Shown here: piece by piece, positions 19,428-27,464 of the stretch
Position numbering within the stretch: position 1 is the stretch's first letter
Layout: each line of letters begins with the position of its first letter
Assembly (NCBI GenBank): GCA_011390205.1
Contig: JAABSX010000033.1
Span: forward strand, 1 to 42,952
Length of the DNA: 42,952 bases
From: Microscillaceae bacterium
Lineage (GTDB): Bacteria > Bacteroidota > Bacteroidia > Cytophagales > Microscillaceae
Direction: 5' to 3'
Position numbers and translations under genes: made by a program
The notes under the pieces: model-generated
Database searches by the model: none
What the model was told of the DNA's origin: nothing
What the model saw: only the letters and a program-made list of their open reading frames with translations

Positions 19428-19967
19428 ATGTTTAAATACCTAGCTTTTTTATTAGTATTGTGTTTACTAAGTTTTTCTATCCAAGCACAAAGTTCTTTCA
19501 GAGGACTCATCGAGAATGAACTGGTTACCCAAGATGGCTTTTCGGTAGAGTACCGTGTGATGAACCATCAAAGCCGTGATGTAGGCAAAAAAGGAACACA
19601 TGAGCGCTATGAGGTGCGTCTGAGTGTTACAAATGAAAGTAGTAGGCAGGCAAACCGTGTATTTACGGAGTATCGTCAAGGAAATACTTCTCTCAAAGCA
19701 CCCGTTATCGTGGAGGTAAGCTGCCGCAATGCTACAGGTGCAAGACTGACCTCAAAGGTCGCAGAGTTTTCTGCTACGGTGCGTTATCTTGATTACAAAC
19801 GAAAGCGCAACAATGGCCCTGATGATGTAGAAGCAAATTGGGAGACCATCAGTGTGCCTACAGGATTCTTCTGGGATGTGGGTAATCGTCAAGAAAACAC
19901 CTTGATTTTTATAGTGCCTGAGGGTGAATCTCCTGAACTAGAATTTAGAGTGAATCCTATTTTTTAG
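19428..19967 (+). CDS. Secreted protein of unknown function
   Basis: 179 residues with a clear signal peptide (FKYLAFLLVLCLLSFSIQAQ). The mature part is hydrophilic and beta-rich (VEYRVMNHQSRDVG, YEVRLSVTNESSRQANRVF, VIVEVSCRNATGARL), ending PELEFRVNPIF. The text of conserved-looking phrases such as LSVTNES suggests an immunoglobulin-like sandwich, by inference only. It sits alone between two terminators, so it is probably transcribed on its own. Confidence 0.7.
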   Translation: MFKYLAFLLVLCLLSFSIQAQSSFRGLIENELVTQDGFSVEYRVMNHQSRDVGKKGTHERYEVRLSVTNESSRQANRVFTEYRQGNTSLKAPVIVEVSCRNATGARLTSKVAEFSATVRYLDYKRKRNNGPDDVEANWETISVPTGFFWDVGNRQENTLIFIVPEGESPELEFRVNPIF

Positions 19968-20040
19968 ATTTTCTATCAAAAGACATTTCTTTTTTCTAAG
20001 GATAGAAGAAGATGAACTTATAAAACCTGTGTGCTGACAC

Positions 20041-20083
20041 AAAAAAGCCTTTCGCAAGATCTTAGATTTACGAAAGGCTTTTT
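20041..20083. terminator. Bidirectional terminator between convergent genes
   Basis: AAAAAGCCTTTCG (20042-20054) pairs with CGAAAGGCTTTTT (20071-20083) across a 16-nt loop. With A-run on one side and T-run on the other it can serve both the secreted-protein gene (plus) and yidC (minus, ending at 20107). Confidence 0.85.
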
Positions 20084-20106
20084 CTATCAACAAGCACAGT
20101 GCTCAT

Positions 20107-22047
20107 TTATTTTTTCTCATTATTTTTCTTCTCAGCCGCCACCTTTTTGGCTGCTTCTTTTTCTTTTTGGGCTTTTTGAGCCTGCTGTGCTTTTTCTTCT
20201 AACCTTACCAAAAAGCTAGATTTTTTATTGGCTTTACCCTTATTTTTACGCTTATACTCTTCAAATTTTTCTTTTATTTTTTCTTCATCTATGAAAAATT
20301 TCTTGATGAGAGATTGTTGCCCTATGGTTACCACATTTTGCACCAAATAATAAAGGCTAAGACCAGCAGGATATGAATTTAAGACAAACATAAAGACCAC
20401 AGGCATGATGTAACCAATGTTTTTCATAGGGCCTTGCATAGCCGCAGCAGATTGGTTTTGGTTGTTAAAGTAAGTTAGCCCGATGGTAGAGAGCGTCATC
20501 AAGAGCGTAAACAAACTTACGTGCGAGCCATATCCATAGATATAAAAAGGCAAATCAAGAATAGAATCATAGGTAGATAAGTCATCTGCCCATAAAAAGC
20601 CCTCTTGTCTTAATTCTATGGCATTGGGGAAGAAGATAAACAATGCCAGCAGGATGGGCATTTGGAGCATCAAAGGGATACAGCCACCCATAGCTGCAAA
20701 AGGGCTACTGCCTAGCTCAGAGGATAGTTCCATTTGTTTTTTCTGTACTTTCTGCTGGTCTTCAGTGTTCATACCCATGATACTAGTAGATTTGATGCCA
20801 TTCTCTGCCTTGAATTTTTCTAGTTCAGGCTGTATGTATTCATTCAAGACCCTTGTTTTTGCCATGGCAAGGTAAGATTTGTAGGTCAGAGGAAGCAAGA
20901 ATGTCTTGATGATGAGTACTATCAAGATGATAATCACACCATAATTGCTAAATACACCTTCTAAAAGGCTAAAAAGAGGAATGATGACATACTTGGATAC
21001 AACTGCAAAGACCTCCCATCCGAGGTGTACATTCTTGTCAAGGTTTTCTATTTTGAGTTTTCGGAGTATGTTGTAATCATTGGGGCCGAAATAAAACTGA
21101 AAATCAGCCTTGCCTGCTTTCACTTCAGCGAAAGAGATGCGGGCAGTAGCTTGGGTATTTTTTACGGTAGAAGAATCATTTAATGGGGTGTTGCTTTTAA
21201 GCTTTACATCTTGGAGGTTTCTGTTTTTGGCAATCATGGCTGCTGAAAAAAACCTTTGCTTGAAGCTGAACCAGTGGATATTGTCTTTTCCGAATTCTAT
21301 GCTTTCTTCTGATTCGGAGGGCCAGTTAAGGTAATTGTAGTTTCCTTCTTGGTCAGAATAATTGACAGTAGCATAATAGCGTGCGTAATAAAGGTCTTTT
21401 TCAAACTTACGCATTTGGTCAGCCCATACAAAGTGTAGCCCTTGTTGTGCATTGATGCGCTGCTCTAGCCCTTGCATATTTAGTTTATAATCTAGCAAAT
21501 AACCCTTGGGGCTAAGGCTATAGATTTGTTCTATGAAGGCTTCATTACTCAGATTGGCACGGAATCGGATTTTCACAGACTTGTCTTTAAGCAAGACTTG
21601 CTCGGGGGCTTGTGTCTCAAAGTAAAGATCAGAGAGGTTAATCACTTGCCCTTGTTTGGTCTGGAAAGTAAGATTCATTTGGCTATTTTCACTGTCTAAG
21701 AGGACAATGTCTTTTTGCTCAAATGTCTTGTATTGTTTTAAGAATACGCGTTCTACTTTGCCTCCTTGTGTGTTGAATGTTATTTTTACATTTTCATTTT
21801 CTACACTTATTTTTTTAGATTCTCCTTCTAAAAGTGCGGCAAAATCACCAAAGGCGGCTTTCCTACCTGCCGAATCAGTAGGGATGGGTTTGTTTTCTTG
21901 AATGAGTATGTTATTCTCTTGTTGGGCAACTTGCTCTTGATTGCTCGTGTCTGTGTTTTGCTCTGTGGGTGGACCCGCAAAAAACTGAAAATAAAGGCTC
22001 AATAACAAGAAAATGAGCAGTAAGCCCGTGATACCGTTGCGATCCAT
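20107..22047 (-). CDS. yidC: Membrane protein insertase YidC/Oxa1 family
   Basis: 646 residues, in the range of the Gram-negative long form. The N-terminal anchor helix starts MDRNGITGLLLIFLLLSLYF, followed by a large periplasmic beta domain (~60-345) and the Oxa1 core of five helices (LLEGVFSNYGVIIILIVLIIKTFLLPLTYKSYLAM, then PFAAMGGCIPLMLQMPILLALF and GYIMPVVFMFVLNSYPAGLSLYY). The tail is very Lys/Ala/Glu-rich, typical of ribosome-contacting YidC tails in this phylum. It inserts proteins into the inner membrane with or after SecYEG. Start ATG at 22047 begins exactly at the anchor helix. Confidence 0.96.
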   Translation of the reverse strand: MDRNGITGLLLIFLLLSLYFQFFAGPPTEQNTDTSNQEQVAQQENNILIQENKPIPTDSAGRKAAFGDFAALLEGESKKISVENENVKITFNTQGGKVERVFLKQYKTFEQKDIVLLDSENSQMNLTFQTKQGQVINLSDLYFETQAPEQVLLKDKSVKIRFRANLSNEAFIEQIYSLSPKGYLLDYKLNMQGLEQRINAQQGLHFVWADQMRKFEKDLYYARYYATVNYSDQEGNYNYLNWPSESEESIEFGKDNIHWFSFKQRFFSAAMIAKNRNLQDVKLKSNTPLNDSSTVKNTQATARISFAEVKAGKADFQFYFGPNDYNILRKLKIENLDKNVHLGWEVFAVVSKYVIIPLFSLLEGVFSNYGVIIILIVLIIKTFLLPLTYKSYLAMAKTRVLNEYIQPELEKFKAENGIKSTSIMGMNTEDQQKVQKKQMELSSELGSSPFAAMGGCIPLMLQMPILLALFIFFPNAIELRQEGFLWADDLSTYDSILDLPFYIYGYGSHVSLFTLLMTLSTIGLTYFNNQNQSAAAMQGPMKNIGYIMPVVFMFVLNSYPAGLSLYYLVQNVVTIGQQSLIKKFFIDEEKIKEKFEEYKRKNKGKANKKSSFLVRLEEKAQQAQKAQKEKEAAKKVAAEKKNNEKK

Positions 22048-22136
22048 GTTGTTCGTATATTAATATCCTACTATTTGTACTTTGAATGAGTATTAACTAT
22101 AAGTAGGGCGTTTTAGTTAAAATTACATTTAGAGTG

Positions 22137-22144
22137 CAAAATTA
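22137..22144 (-). promoter_or_regulatory. Putative -7 element for yidC
   Basis: Reads TAATTTTG on the minus strand (TAnnTTTG), about 90 bp before the yidC start. No -33 TTTG was found at the usual distance. Confidence 0.35.
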
Positions 22145-22239
22145 CTATTTTTTTGCCATTAAGTGAAAGATAATTAAGGAAACTGCTCAAAAGCGATTTT
22201 TAAAAAGAAAGAAATCCATTTGACTGAATCTCTACAAAT

Positions 22240-22276
22240 AATCTACTAAAAACAAGGGAATTGTTTTTAGTAGATT
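22240..22276 (-). terminator. Perfect 15-bp hairpin overlapping a stop codon
   Basis: AATCTACTAAAAACA (22240-22254) and TGTTTTTAGTAGATT (22262-22276) pair perfectly with a 7-nt loop. The right arm includes the stop codon of the DUF1707-type gene (22267-22269). It is probably that gene's terminator, although the stretch beyond the stem on the minus strand is only moderately T-rich. Confidence 0.65.
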
Positions 22277-23022
22277 ATTTTAACATTTCCGAGCCAAAAC
22301 ACGCCAAGTATATTTACAGTCAGTTGTATGTCTTCGTTGTTTTCTTCCTTTTTGTTGCTTCCTGTAAGCCTTTTAATCCAGCTTCTTTGCTTGTCTTGCA
22401 CTTTGTATTCTGAGCCGAGCATTTGTATATTTCTTTGAATTTTTGCTCCTCTTGGAAGCATAATTTTAACATCTCCTAAAGCACCATTGATTTGAATATT
22501 GATTTGTTTGTTTTTTAGATTTTCATTGCGGAGGTCTATGACTGTAGAGCTCAGAATAGATTCTACTCTGATGTATATGGGCGTTTCGGATACTTGGCTG
22601 AGCCTGAAGTCTAGCGTTTGGCTGCTAAGGATGGCTGATATTTTGGGCAGAGCATTGCTAAGCTCGGCAGGGTTTCTGGAGTCATTGCCCATAATCACCT
22701 GCATTTTAGAAGATGCTAAAGTGGGCGAAAGCGTGCTAGTACTTGTATCAGTTGTCGTGTTTGTTTCGGGGAAGATGCTTGCTCGAATATCGGCAGGAAA
22801 ATCAAAAACCACCAGTTTTAAGGCCTCAATAGATTGGGCATTGGTTGCCTCGTGGAGTCTTCTTTCGTATTCGTGGTCTTCTAAGTTTTGATGGGTATAA
22901 GCCAGTTTGAGGGCTTCTATGACTTTTTCTCTTTTATTGGGCAATCCGTAAGTAGTAGGTTCTTTGGGCATAAGAATGTTTTTTTGTGTGTTTGAAAAAT
23001 AAGGGCTTATAAAACGGGTCAT
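22267..23022 (-). CDS. DUF1707-type (SHOCT-like) protein with LiaF-like C-terminal domain
   Basis: 251 residues without a membrane helix. Near residues 24-75 is the DUF1707 pattern KREKVIEALKLAYTHQNL followed by EYERRLHEATNAQSIEALKLVVFDFP: a helix pair used as a small interaction domain. A Ser/Thr-rich linker follows (~85-105). The remaining beta-rich part, with IDLRNENLKNKQINIQINGALGDVKIMLPRGAKIQ and a final IQLTVNILGVFWLGNVKI, matches the beta-helix-like C-terminal domain of LiaF-type cell-envelope stress proteins. An alternative ATG at 22971 would remove 17 poorly structured residues. It follows two glycosyltransferase genes after a 99-bp gap. Confidence 0.75.
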   Translation of the reverse strand: MTRFISPYFSNTQKNILMPKEPTTYGLPNKREKVIEALKLAYTHQNLEDHEYERRLHEATNAQSIEALKLVVFDFPADIRASIFPETNTTTDTSTSTLSPTLASSKMQVIMGNDSRNPAELSNALPKISAILSSQTLDFRLSQVSETPIYIRVESILSSTVIDLRNENLKNKQINIQINGALGDVKIMLPRGAKIQRNIQMLGSEYKVQDKQRSWIKRLTGSNKKEENNEDIQLTVNILGVFWLGNVKIIY

Positions 23023-23121
23023 CCTGATTTACAAAGCCTCCAACTAAGTTTTGGGTAGAGTAAGTAATTGGGTATATTTGGTTTGCAATATTTATATACA
23101 ATATACTGAAAATTAGCCTAT

Positions 23122-24090
23122 TTATTTAGAAAAAAAACCTTTCAGAAACCCCGTTCCGTAGCCACTTAATTGGATAAAAACGGCAGGAATACTGAGCAAG
23201 CCCACCCAGAGGTTTTTACTATGGGCAATGGAGTCAGAAAGAATCAGGGTAGCATATAGAAAAAAAACTGCCACTTGCAGCTGAAATAAGCCCATCCAGA
23301 GAAAATACACAGGGAGCATGCTCAACAAAGCCAGAAGCCAAAGGCTGGGAAATAAATGCACCCACTTAAACTGGGCTGGATATTTTTTGATGATACTCGC
23401 CCTCCCTTTTCCGAAAGAATGTGCCTGCTTAAAAAAATCTGCAAAAGTGCTTCTCCGCTTATGATATACAAATGCCTCAGGAATGAGCTGTAATTTAAAA
23501 CCTCCCTCCCTGATGCGGATGCTCAGGTCTATATCTTCACTCACACGCATTGCCCCAAAACCTTTGGTGGCTTCATAGACCTTGCGAGAGAAACCCATGT
23601 TAAAGCTGCGGGCTTGGTAAGTGCCAAGGTGTTTTTTTCTGCCTCTGATTCCGCCAGTGCTCAAAAAGGAAGTCATGGCATAATTGATGGCTTTTTGCAA
23701 AATACTAAACGAGACGTGAGAAGCATCGGGCCCTCCGAAGGCATCCAACTGATACTGCTGTGTTTTTTGATGCATAATCACTAGATAATCAGGTGGAATG
23801 ATACAGTCAGAATCAAAAAAAATAAAATAATCTCCCATTGCTTGCTCTATACCATAGTTACGGCTAGTGCCTGGCCCTGTGTTTTCTTTAAAAAAATAAC
23901 GCAGCGGTAGTTTGTCCGAAAAATCTTGGCAGACCTCCTCAGCAGTATGTGTTGAGCCGTCTTCTACAATGATAATTTCATACCTCATTTCATCTTGGGC
24001 AGGGGCATGCTGTGCAAGCAGTGAGCCAAGCAATTCACGTAGCTCTTCGGGGCGGTTATAGACCGGTATGATGAGAGAGTATGTAAGCAT
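23122..24090 (-). CDS. Family 2 glycosyltransferase with C-terminal membrane segments
   Basis: 322 residues. GT-A fold motifs: SLIIPVYNRPEELRELLGSL at the N-terminus, IIVEDGS, GPGTSRNYGIEQA, and the metal-binding FFDSDC (DxD). RVSEDIDLSIRIREGGF is the typical ED motif of processive or cell-wall type GT2 enzymes. Hydrophobic helices near 245-275 and 285-310 anchor it in the membrane. Sugar donor and acceptor cannot be told. The gene is preceded by another GT2 gene with a 49-bp gap, suggesting one pathway. Confidence 0.88.
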   Translation of the reverse strand: MLTYSLIIPVYNRPEELRELLGSLLAQHAPAQDEMRYEIIIVEDGSTHTAEEVCQDFSDKLPLRYFFKENTGPGTSRNYGIEQAMGDYFIFFDSDCIIPPDYLVIMHQKTQQYQLDAFGGPDASHVSFSILQKAINYAMTSFLSTGGIRGRKKHLGTYQARSFNMGFSRKVYEATKGFGAMRVSEDIDLSIRIREGGFKLQLIPEAFVYHKRRSTFADFFKQAHSFGKGRASIIKKYPAQFKWVHLFPSLWLLALLSMLPVYFLWMGLFQLQVAVFFLYATLILSDSIAHSKNLWVGLLSIPAVFIQLSGYGTGFLKGFFSK

Positions 24091-24139
24091 TGTAAGTATC
24101 TGAGTACTGAGCGTTTATTGTATTTTTAGATAAATAAGT

Positions 24140-25126
24140 CTAAGATTTCACCTCATTTTCTGGCGTGATATTGAGTGTCTCTGCAATCACATAGTCATCT
24201 AATTGCTGGGAGTTGGTCGTAATCATTTCACCTATGAAGCCCGCCAAAAATAGCTGTACGCCTACAATAATCGCCACCAATGAAAGAAAAAACAAAGGAC
24301 GCTGCACCACCCAGCTTTGCCCAGGGTAGCTAAAGAAAAACTGATCAATAATCAGCCAAAGCGCAATCACAGCCCCCAAAAAGAAAGACAGTGAGCCTAG
24401 AGTACCAAAGAAGTGCATCGGTCTTTTTCTGAATTTGCTCACAAAGGTGATAGAAAGCAAGTCTAAAAAGCCATACACAAAGCGGCTTAGCCCAAATTTA
24501 GTAACACCATATTTGCGGGCTCTGTGTTCTACTACTTTTTCACCTATATTGGCATAGCCTGCCCACTTGGCTATCACAGGGATATAGCGGTGCATTTCTC
24601 CATAGACTTCTATGTTTTTGATGACAGGGCGGCTGTAGGCCTTAAGCCCACAGTTAAAGTCATGCAGCCGAATGCCCGAAAACTTGCGTGTTACAGCATT
24701 AAACAATTTAGTAGGGAGGGTTTTGGTGATGGGGTCATAGCGTTTTTTCTTCCAGCCCGACACCAGGTCGTATTTTTCTTCACTAATCATGCGGTAGAGT
24801 CCAGGAATCTCATCAGGGCTGTCTTGCAGGTCAGCATCCATAGTGATGATGACATTGCCTTGAACTGCCTTAAAACCCATATTCAATGCTGCTGATTTGC
24901 CATAGTTGCGGTTGAAGCGAATCCCTCTACAGTGTGGGTTTTGGCTAGATATTTCTTTAATCACAGCCCAAGAGGCATCTCGGCTGCCATCATCTACCAA
25001 AATGACTTCATAAGTGAAAGCATTTTCTTTCATCACTCGGTCTATCCAAGCGCAGAGCTCAGGCAAGGATTCCTCCTCATTAAAGAGAGGCACTACCACC
25101 GAAATCTGAATAGGAGAATCAAACAT
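24140..25126 (-). CDS. Family 2 glycosyltransferase, GtrB/DPM1/ArnC-like
   Basis: 328 residues. The N-terminus SVVVPLFNEEESLPELCAWI, the DADLQDSPDEIP metal motif, SGWKKKRYDPITKTLPTKLFN and HDFNCGLKAYSRPV are diagnostic for polyprenyl-phosphate sugar transferases. Two C-terminal transmembrane helices (~235-258 and ~270-295) complete the family layout. The expected reaction is transfer of a sugar from a nucleotide donor to a polyprenyl phosphate lipid on the inner membrane. It stands 86 bp downstream of the DUF4199 gene and 49 bp ahead of the second GT2 gene. Confidence 0.9.
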   Translation of the reverse strand: MFDSPIQISVVVPLFNEEESLPELCAWIDRVMKENAFTYEVILVDDGSRDASWAVIKEISSQNPHCRGIRFNRNYGKSAALNMGFKAVQGNVIITMDADLQDSPDEIPGLYRMISEEKYDLVSGWKKKRYDPITKTLPTKLFNAVTRKFSGIRLHDFNCGLKAYSRPVIKNIEVYGEMHRYIPVIAKWAGYANIGEKVVEHRARKYGVTKFGLSRFVYGFLDLLSITFVSKFRKRPMHFFGTLGSLSFFLGAVIALWLIIDQFFFSYPGQSWVVQRPLFFLSLVAIIVGVQLFLAGFIGEMITTNSQQLDDYVIAETLNITPENEVKS

Positions 25127-25212
25127 ATTGTTTTGTGTTTTTATGAAATAAGTGTGTAAGTGAATGGATAATTGAAAATTACATAAATTATCAAATTACC
25201 AAATTGAAAAAA

Positions 25213-25746
25213 TTACATACCATCATCTTCAAACAAAGGAGGCGTTTTTTTGTGTACGGCAGCAGTAACCAAAGAGAGTAAGAGACCCATGATAAAATAG
25301 CCTATCACAGTAAGGATAAAAATACCACCCGGTGAAAGCATATAATTTATCATACCTTGCATAGCTTCTATCTGCTCTTGCGGTATGCCTTGCTCATCAT
25401 AGGCTTTGAGTATTTCTTCTTTCATTCGTACTATAAACTCAGGCTTGAAATAAAAATACACAGACTGCACAGCCCCTAGCAGCAAGCCTGAAATGGTAGA
25501 GATAATCAGACCAATGCCCAAGCCTTGGCCGAAGGTCATGTAGCCCTCATTGGCTTTTTTATAATCTCGCATACCTAGGTGAAGTGCCGCTATCAGGATG
25601 ACATAAGCAAGCAAACCTATCAAACCATCATCAGAGAGGCCTAATTCTAAGATTAAAACTTCATAGAGAGAAAGGGCTACACCGCCATACAGACCGAATC
25701 TAAGCCCAAAACGGGTAGTAGAAATAGGATTTAGTTCTTCATTCAT
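25213..25746 (-). CDS. DUF4199 family membrane protein
   Basis: 177 residues with four hydrophobic helices (about 15-33, 38-57, 75-100 and 140-165). The pattern HLGMRDYKKANEGYMTFGQGLGIGL and the following FKPEFIVRMKEEILKAYDEQGIPQEQIEAM segment match DUF4199, a Bacteroidota family of unknown role. In related genomes it tends to sit next to glycosyltransferase genes, as it does here; that is recalled, not tested. Confidence 0.82.
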   Translation of the reverse strand: MNEELNPISTTRFGLRFGLYGGVALSLYEVLILELGLSDDGLIGLLAYVILIAALHLGMRDYKKANEGYMTFGQGLGIGLIISTISGLLLGAVQSVYFYFKPEFIVRMKEEILKAYDEQGIPQEQIEAMQGMINYMLSPGGIFILTVIGYFIMGLLLSLVTAAVHKKTPPLFEDDGM

Positions 25747-25856
25747 ATTTGTGATATTCTTTTTTTAGATTTTTCAAAAAACAATCGTCTTCTCATTAAG
25801 ATTGCTACTTTAACACCTTAAAAATATAGTAGGCACAATGGGAACAATCTAGGAAG

Positions 25857-25864
25857 CAAAAGTA
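25857..25864 (-). promoter_or_regulatory. Putative -7 element for the DUF4199/glycosyltransferase unit
   Basis: Reads TACTTTTG on the minus strand (TAnnTTTG), about 110 bp before the DUF4199 start. The rest of the 287-bp divergent spacer (25747-26033) has nothing else recognisable except a weak TACTTTAG at 25937 facing the esterase gene. Confidence 0.35.
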
Positions 25865-26033
25865 TAAAAATTATGGCTTTTTTGGGGAGTTTCTAGCTTC
25901 ATTATTTAAAATTAAGTTTTTCATCAGACTATTTGTTACTTTAGACCCCTAATGACAGCATCAAAGCAATAGTACAAGGCTAATTTTGAGTAATTGCTCA
26001 GTTACATTAAATGAACCAAATCATCATCAAAAA

Positions 26034-27242
26034 ATGAATCTCAAATTGACAAAAATAAGCATACAGGCAGGGTTTTTAATCTTCTTTTGCTACATAAGCA
26101 CTCAAATAAGACTCAGTGCACAGACTTTGGTCTGCTTAGAAATCACCGACGTACCCAAAGACACCCCCGAAAATGCCACGATTTATGTCGCTGGGAATTT
26201 CAATAACTGGAACTCTAAGAGTGAACAATATCAACTCAAAAAAGATAGCAGCGGAAACTGGAAAGTTTGCTTCAACGCTAAATCTGAAGTGATTTATTTT
26301 AAATTTACGCTCGGAAGCTGGGAACAAGTAGAAAGTAATACAAACTTGGAAGACATAGACAATAGAACTCTAGACACCACCCGACAGAGGTATTACAGAG
26401 GAAAAATACACTCTTGGAAAAACCTTGGCCTTGATGCCCAAAAATCTACAGCAAGCCCCCAAGTGCTGGTGCTAGAAGATAGCCTCTGGATGAAGCAACT
26501 CAAAAGGCAAAGAAGCATCAGGCTTTACCTCCCTCCTGATTATTACCACAGCAAACGCAACTACCCCGTACTGTATATGCACGATGGGCAAAACTTATTT
26601 GACCAGATAACCGCATATAGCCAAGAATGGGGCGTAGATGAAATTATGGACTCAGTCTATTCTCAGAATATCAAAAATGCCTGCATCGTGGTAGGGATTG
26701 ACAATGGTGAAAGCAAGCGAATAGATGAGTATTCTCCCTGGAAAAACCCCCAATACGGAGGGGGTGAAGGGCGAGGCTATGCAGATTTTTTGGTGAATCA
26801 GCTAAAACCCTTCATTGACCAACACTTCCGAACCAAGCCACAGCCCAGGCATACTGCCATTCTGGGAAGCTCTATGGGGGGGCTTATTTCTTTTTATACG
26901 GCCCTTGAGTATCCCAATGTCTTTGGAAAGGTAGGGATATTTTCACCCTCTTTTTGGTTTTCTGATAAAATCATTGACTTCATCGGGCAAAAAGACCTCA
27001 GAAAACTAGGACATTCTCAGTGGTATTTCTTGGCAGGTGAAAAAGAAAGCACAGAAATGGTCAGAGATTGTAAAAAGGTGTACTACACACTCATGGACTT
27101 AGGAATCCCGCGCCGAAACCTAAAATTAGTCATCAAAAAAGATGGCAAACACCAAGAGTGGTTTTGGTACAGAGAGTTTGCACCAGCCCTATATTGGCTT
27201 GGTCTTTTTGAGAAGGAAAGAGGCGAAGACCACAGTCATTGA
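26034..27242 (+). CDS. Secreted alpha/beta-hydrolase esterase with N-terminal carbohydrate-binding-like domain
   Basis: 402 residues: signal peptide 1-30 (GFLIFFCYISTQIRLSAQ); a starch-binding/E-set-like domain (~31-125; IYVAGNFNNWN and SSGNWKVCFN are characteristic of CBM20/48-type folds); and a putative esterase domain (PF00756 type, ~155-390). The nucleophile is Ser280 in GSSMGG; the catalytic His is probably His373 in DGKHQEW. RSIRLYLPPDYYHS and YPVLYMHDGQNLF are typical of the Fes/IroE/esterase-D group. Function on an ester-modified glycan or siderophore is possible, not shown. I use ATG 26034 rather than the in-frame TTG at 25986 because it starts the signal peptide. Confidence 0.85.
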   Translation: MNLKLTKISIQAGFLIFFCYISTQIRLSAQTLVCLEITDVPKDTPENATIYVAGNFNNWNSKSEQYQLKKDSSGNWKVCFNAKSEVIYFKFTLGSWEQVESNTNLEDIDNRTLDTTRQRYYRGKIHSWKNLGLDAQKSTASPQVLVLEDSLWMKQLKRQRSIRLYLPPDYYHSKRNYPVLYMHDGQNLFDQITAYSQEWGVDEIMDSVYSQNIKNACIVVGIDNGESKRIDEYSPWKNPQYGGGEGRGYADFLVNQLKPFIDQHFRTKPQPRHTAILGSSMGGLISFYTALEYPNVFGKVGIFSPSFWFSDKIIDFIGQKDLRKLGHSQWYFLAGEKESTEMVRDCKKVYYTLMDLGIPRRNLKLVIKKDGKHQEWFWYREFAPALYWLGLFEKERGEDHSH

Positions 27243-27464
27243 TCAAATATCAATGTGCAAATCTACAACTGATCGTGTTGTTCGTACAGACCTGTGCCAT
27301 TCGCAAAATCACTGGGCTGACAAGCATGACTGAGAGCTTGAGTGAAGTAACTAAGGAGAGTATCAAAAATATGTTTAAGAAAGTATTAAATTTATCCAAT
27401 CTTGTAGATTAAATTGAACTTTTTGGGCTACTTTAGTTTAGATTTAGTAAACAATACCTCAACA

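Noticed and set aside
27243-27464. Possible small gene or RNA between esterase and P450
   Set aside because: Frames are short and not protein-like; no fold of a known RNA. A TACTTTAG at 27429 is only a weak promoter match.
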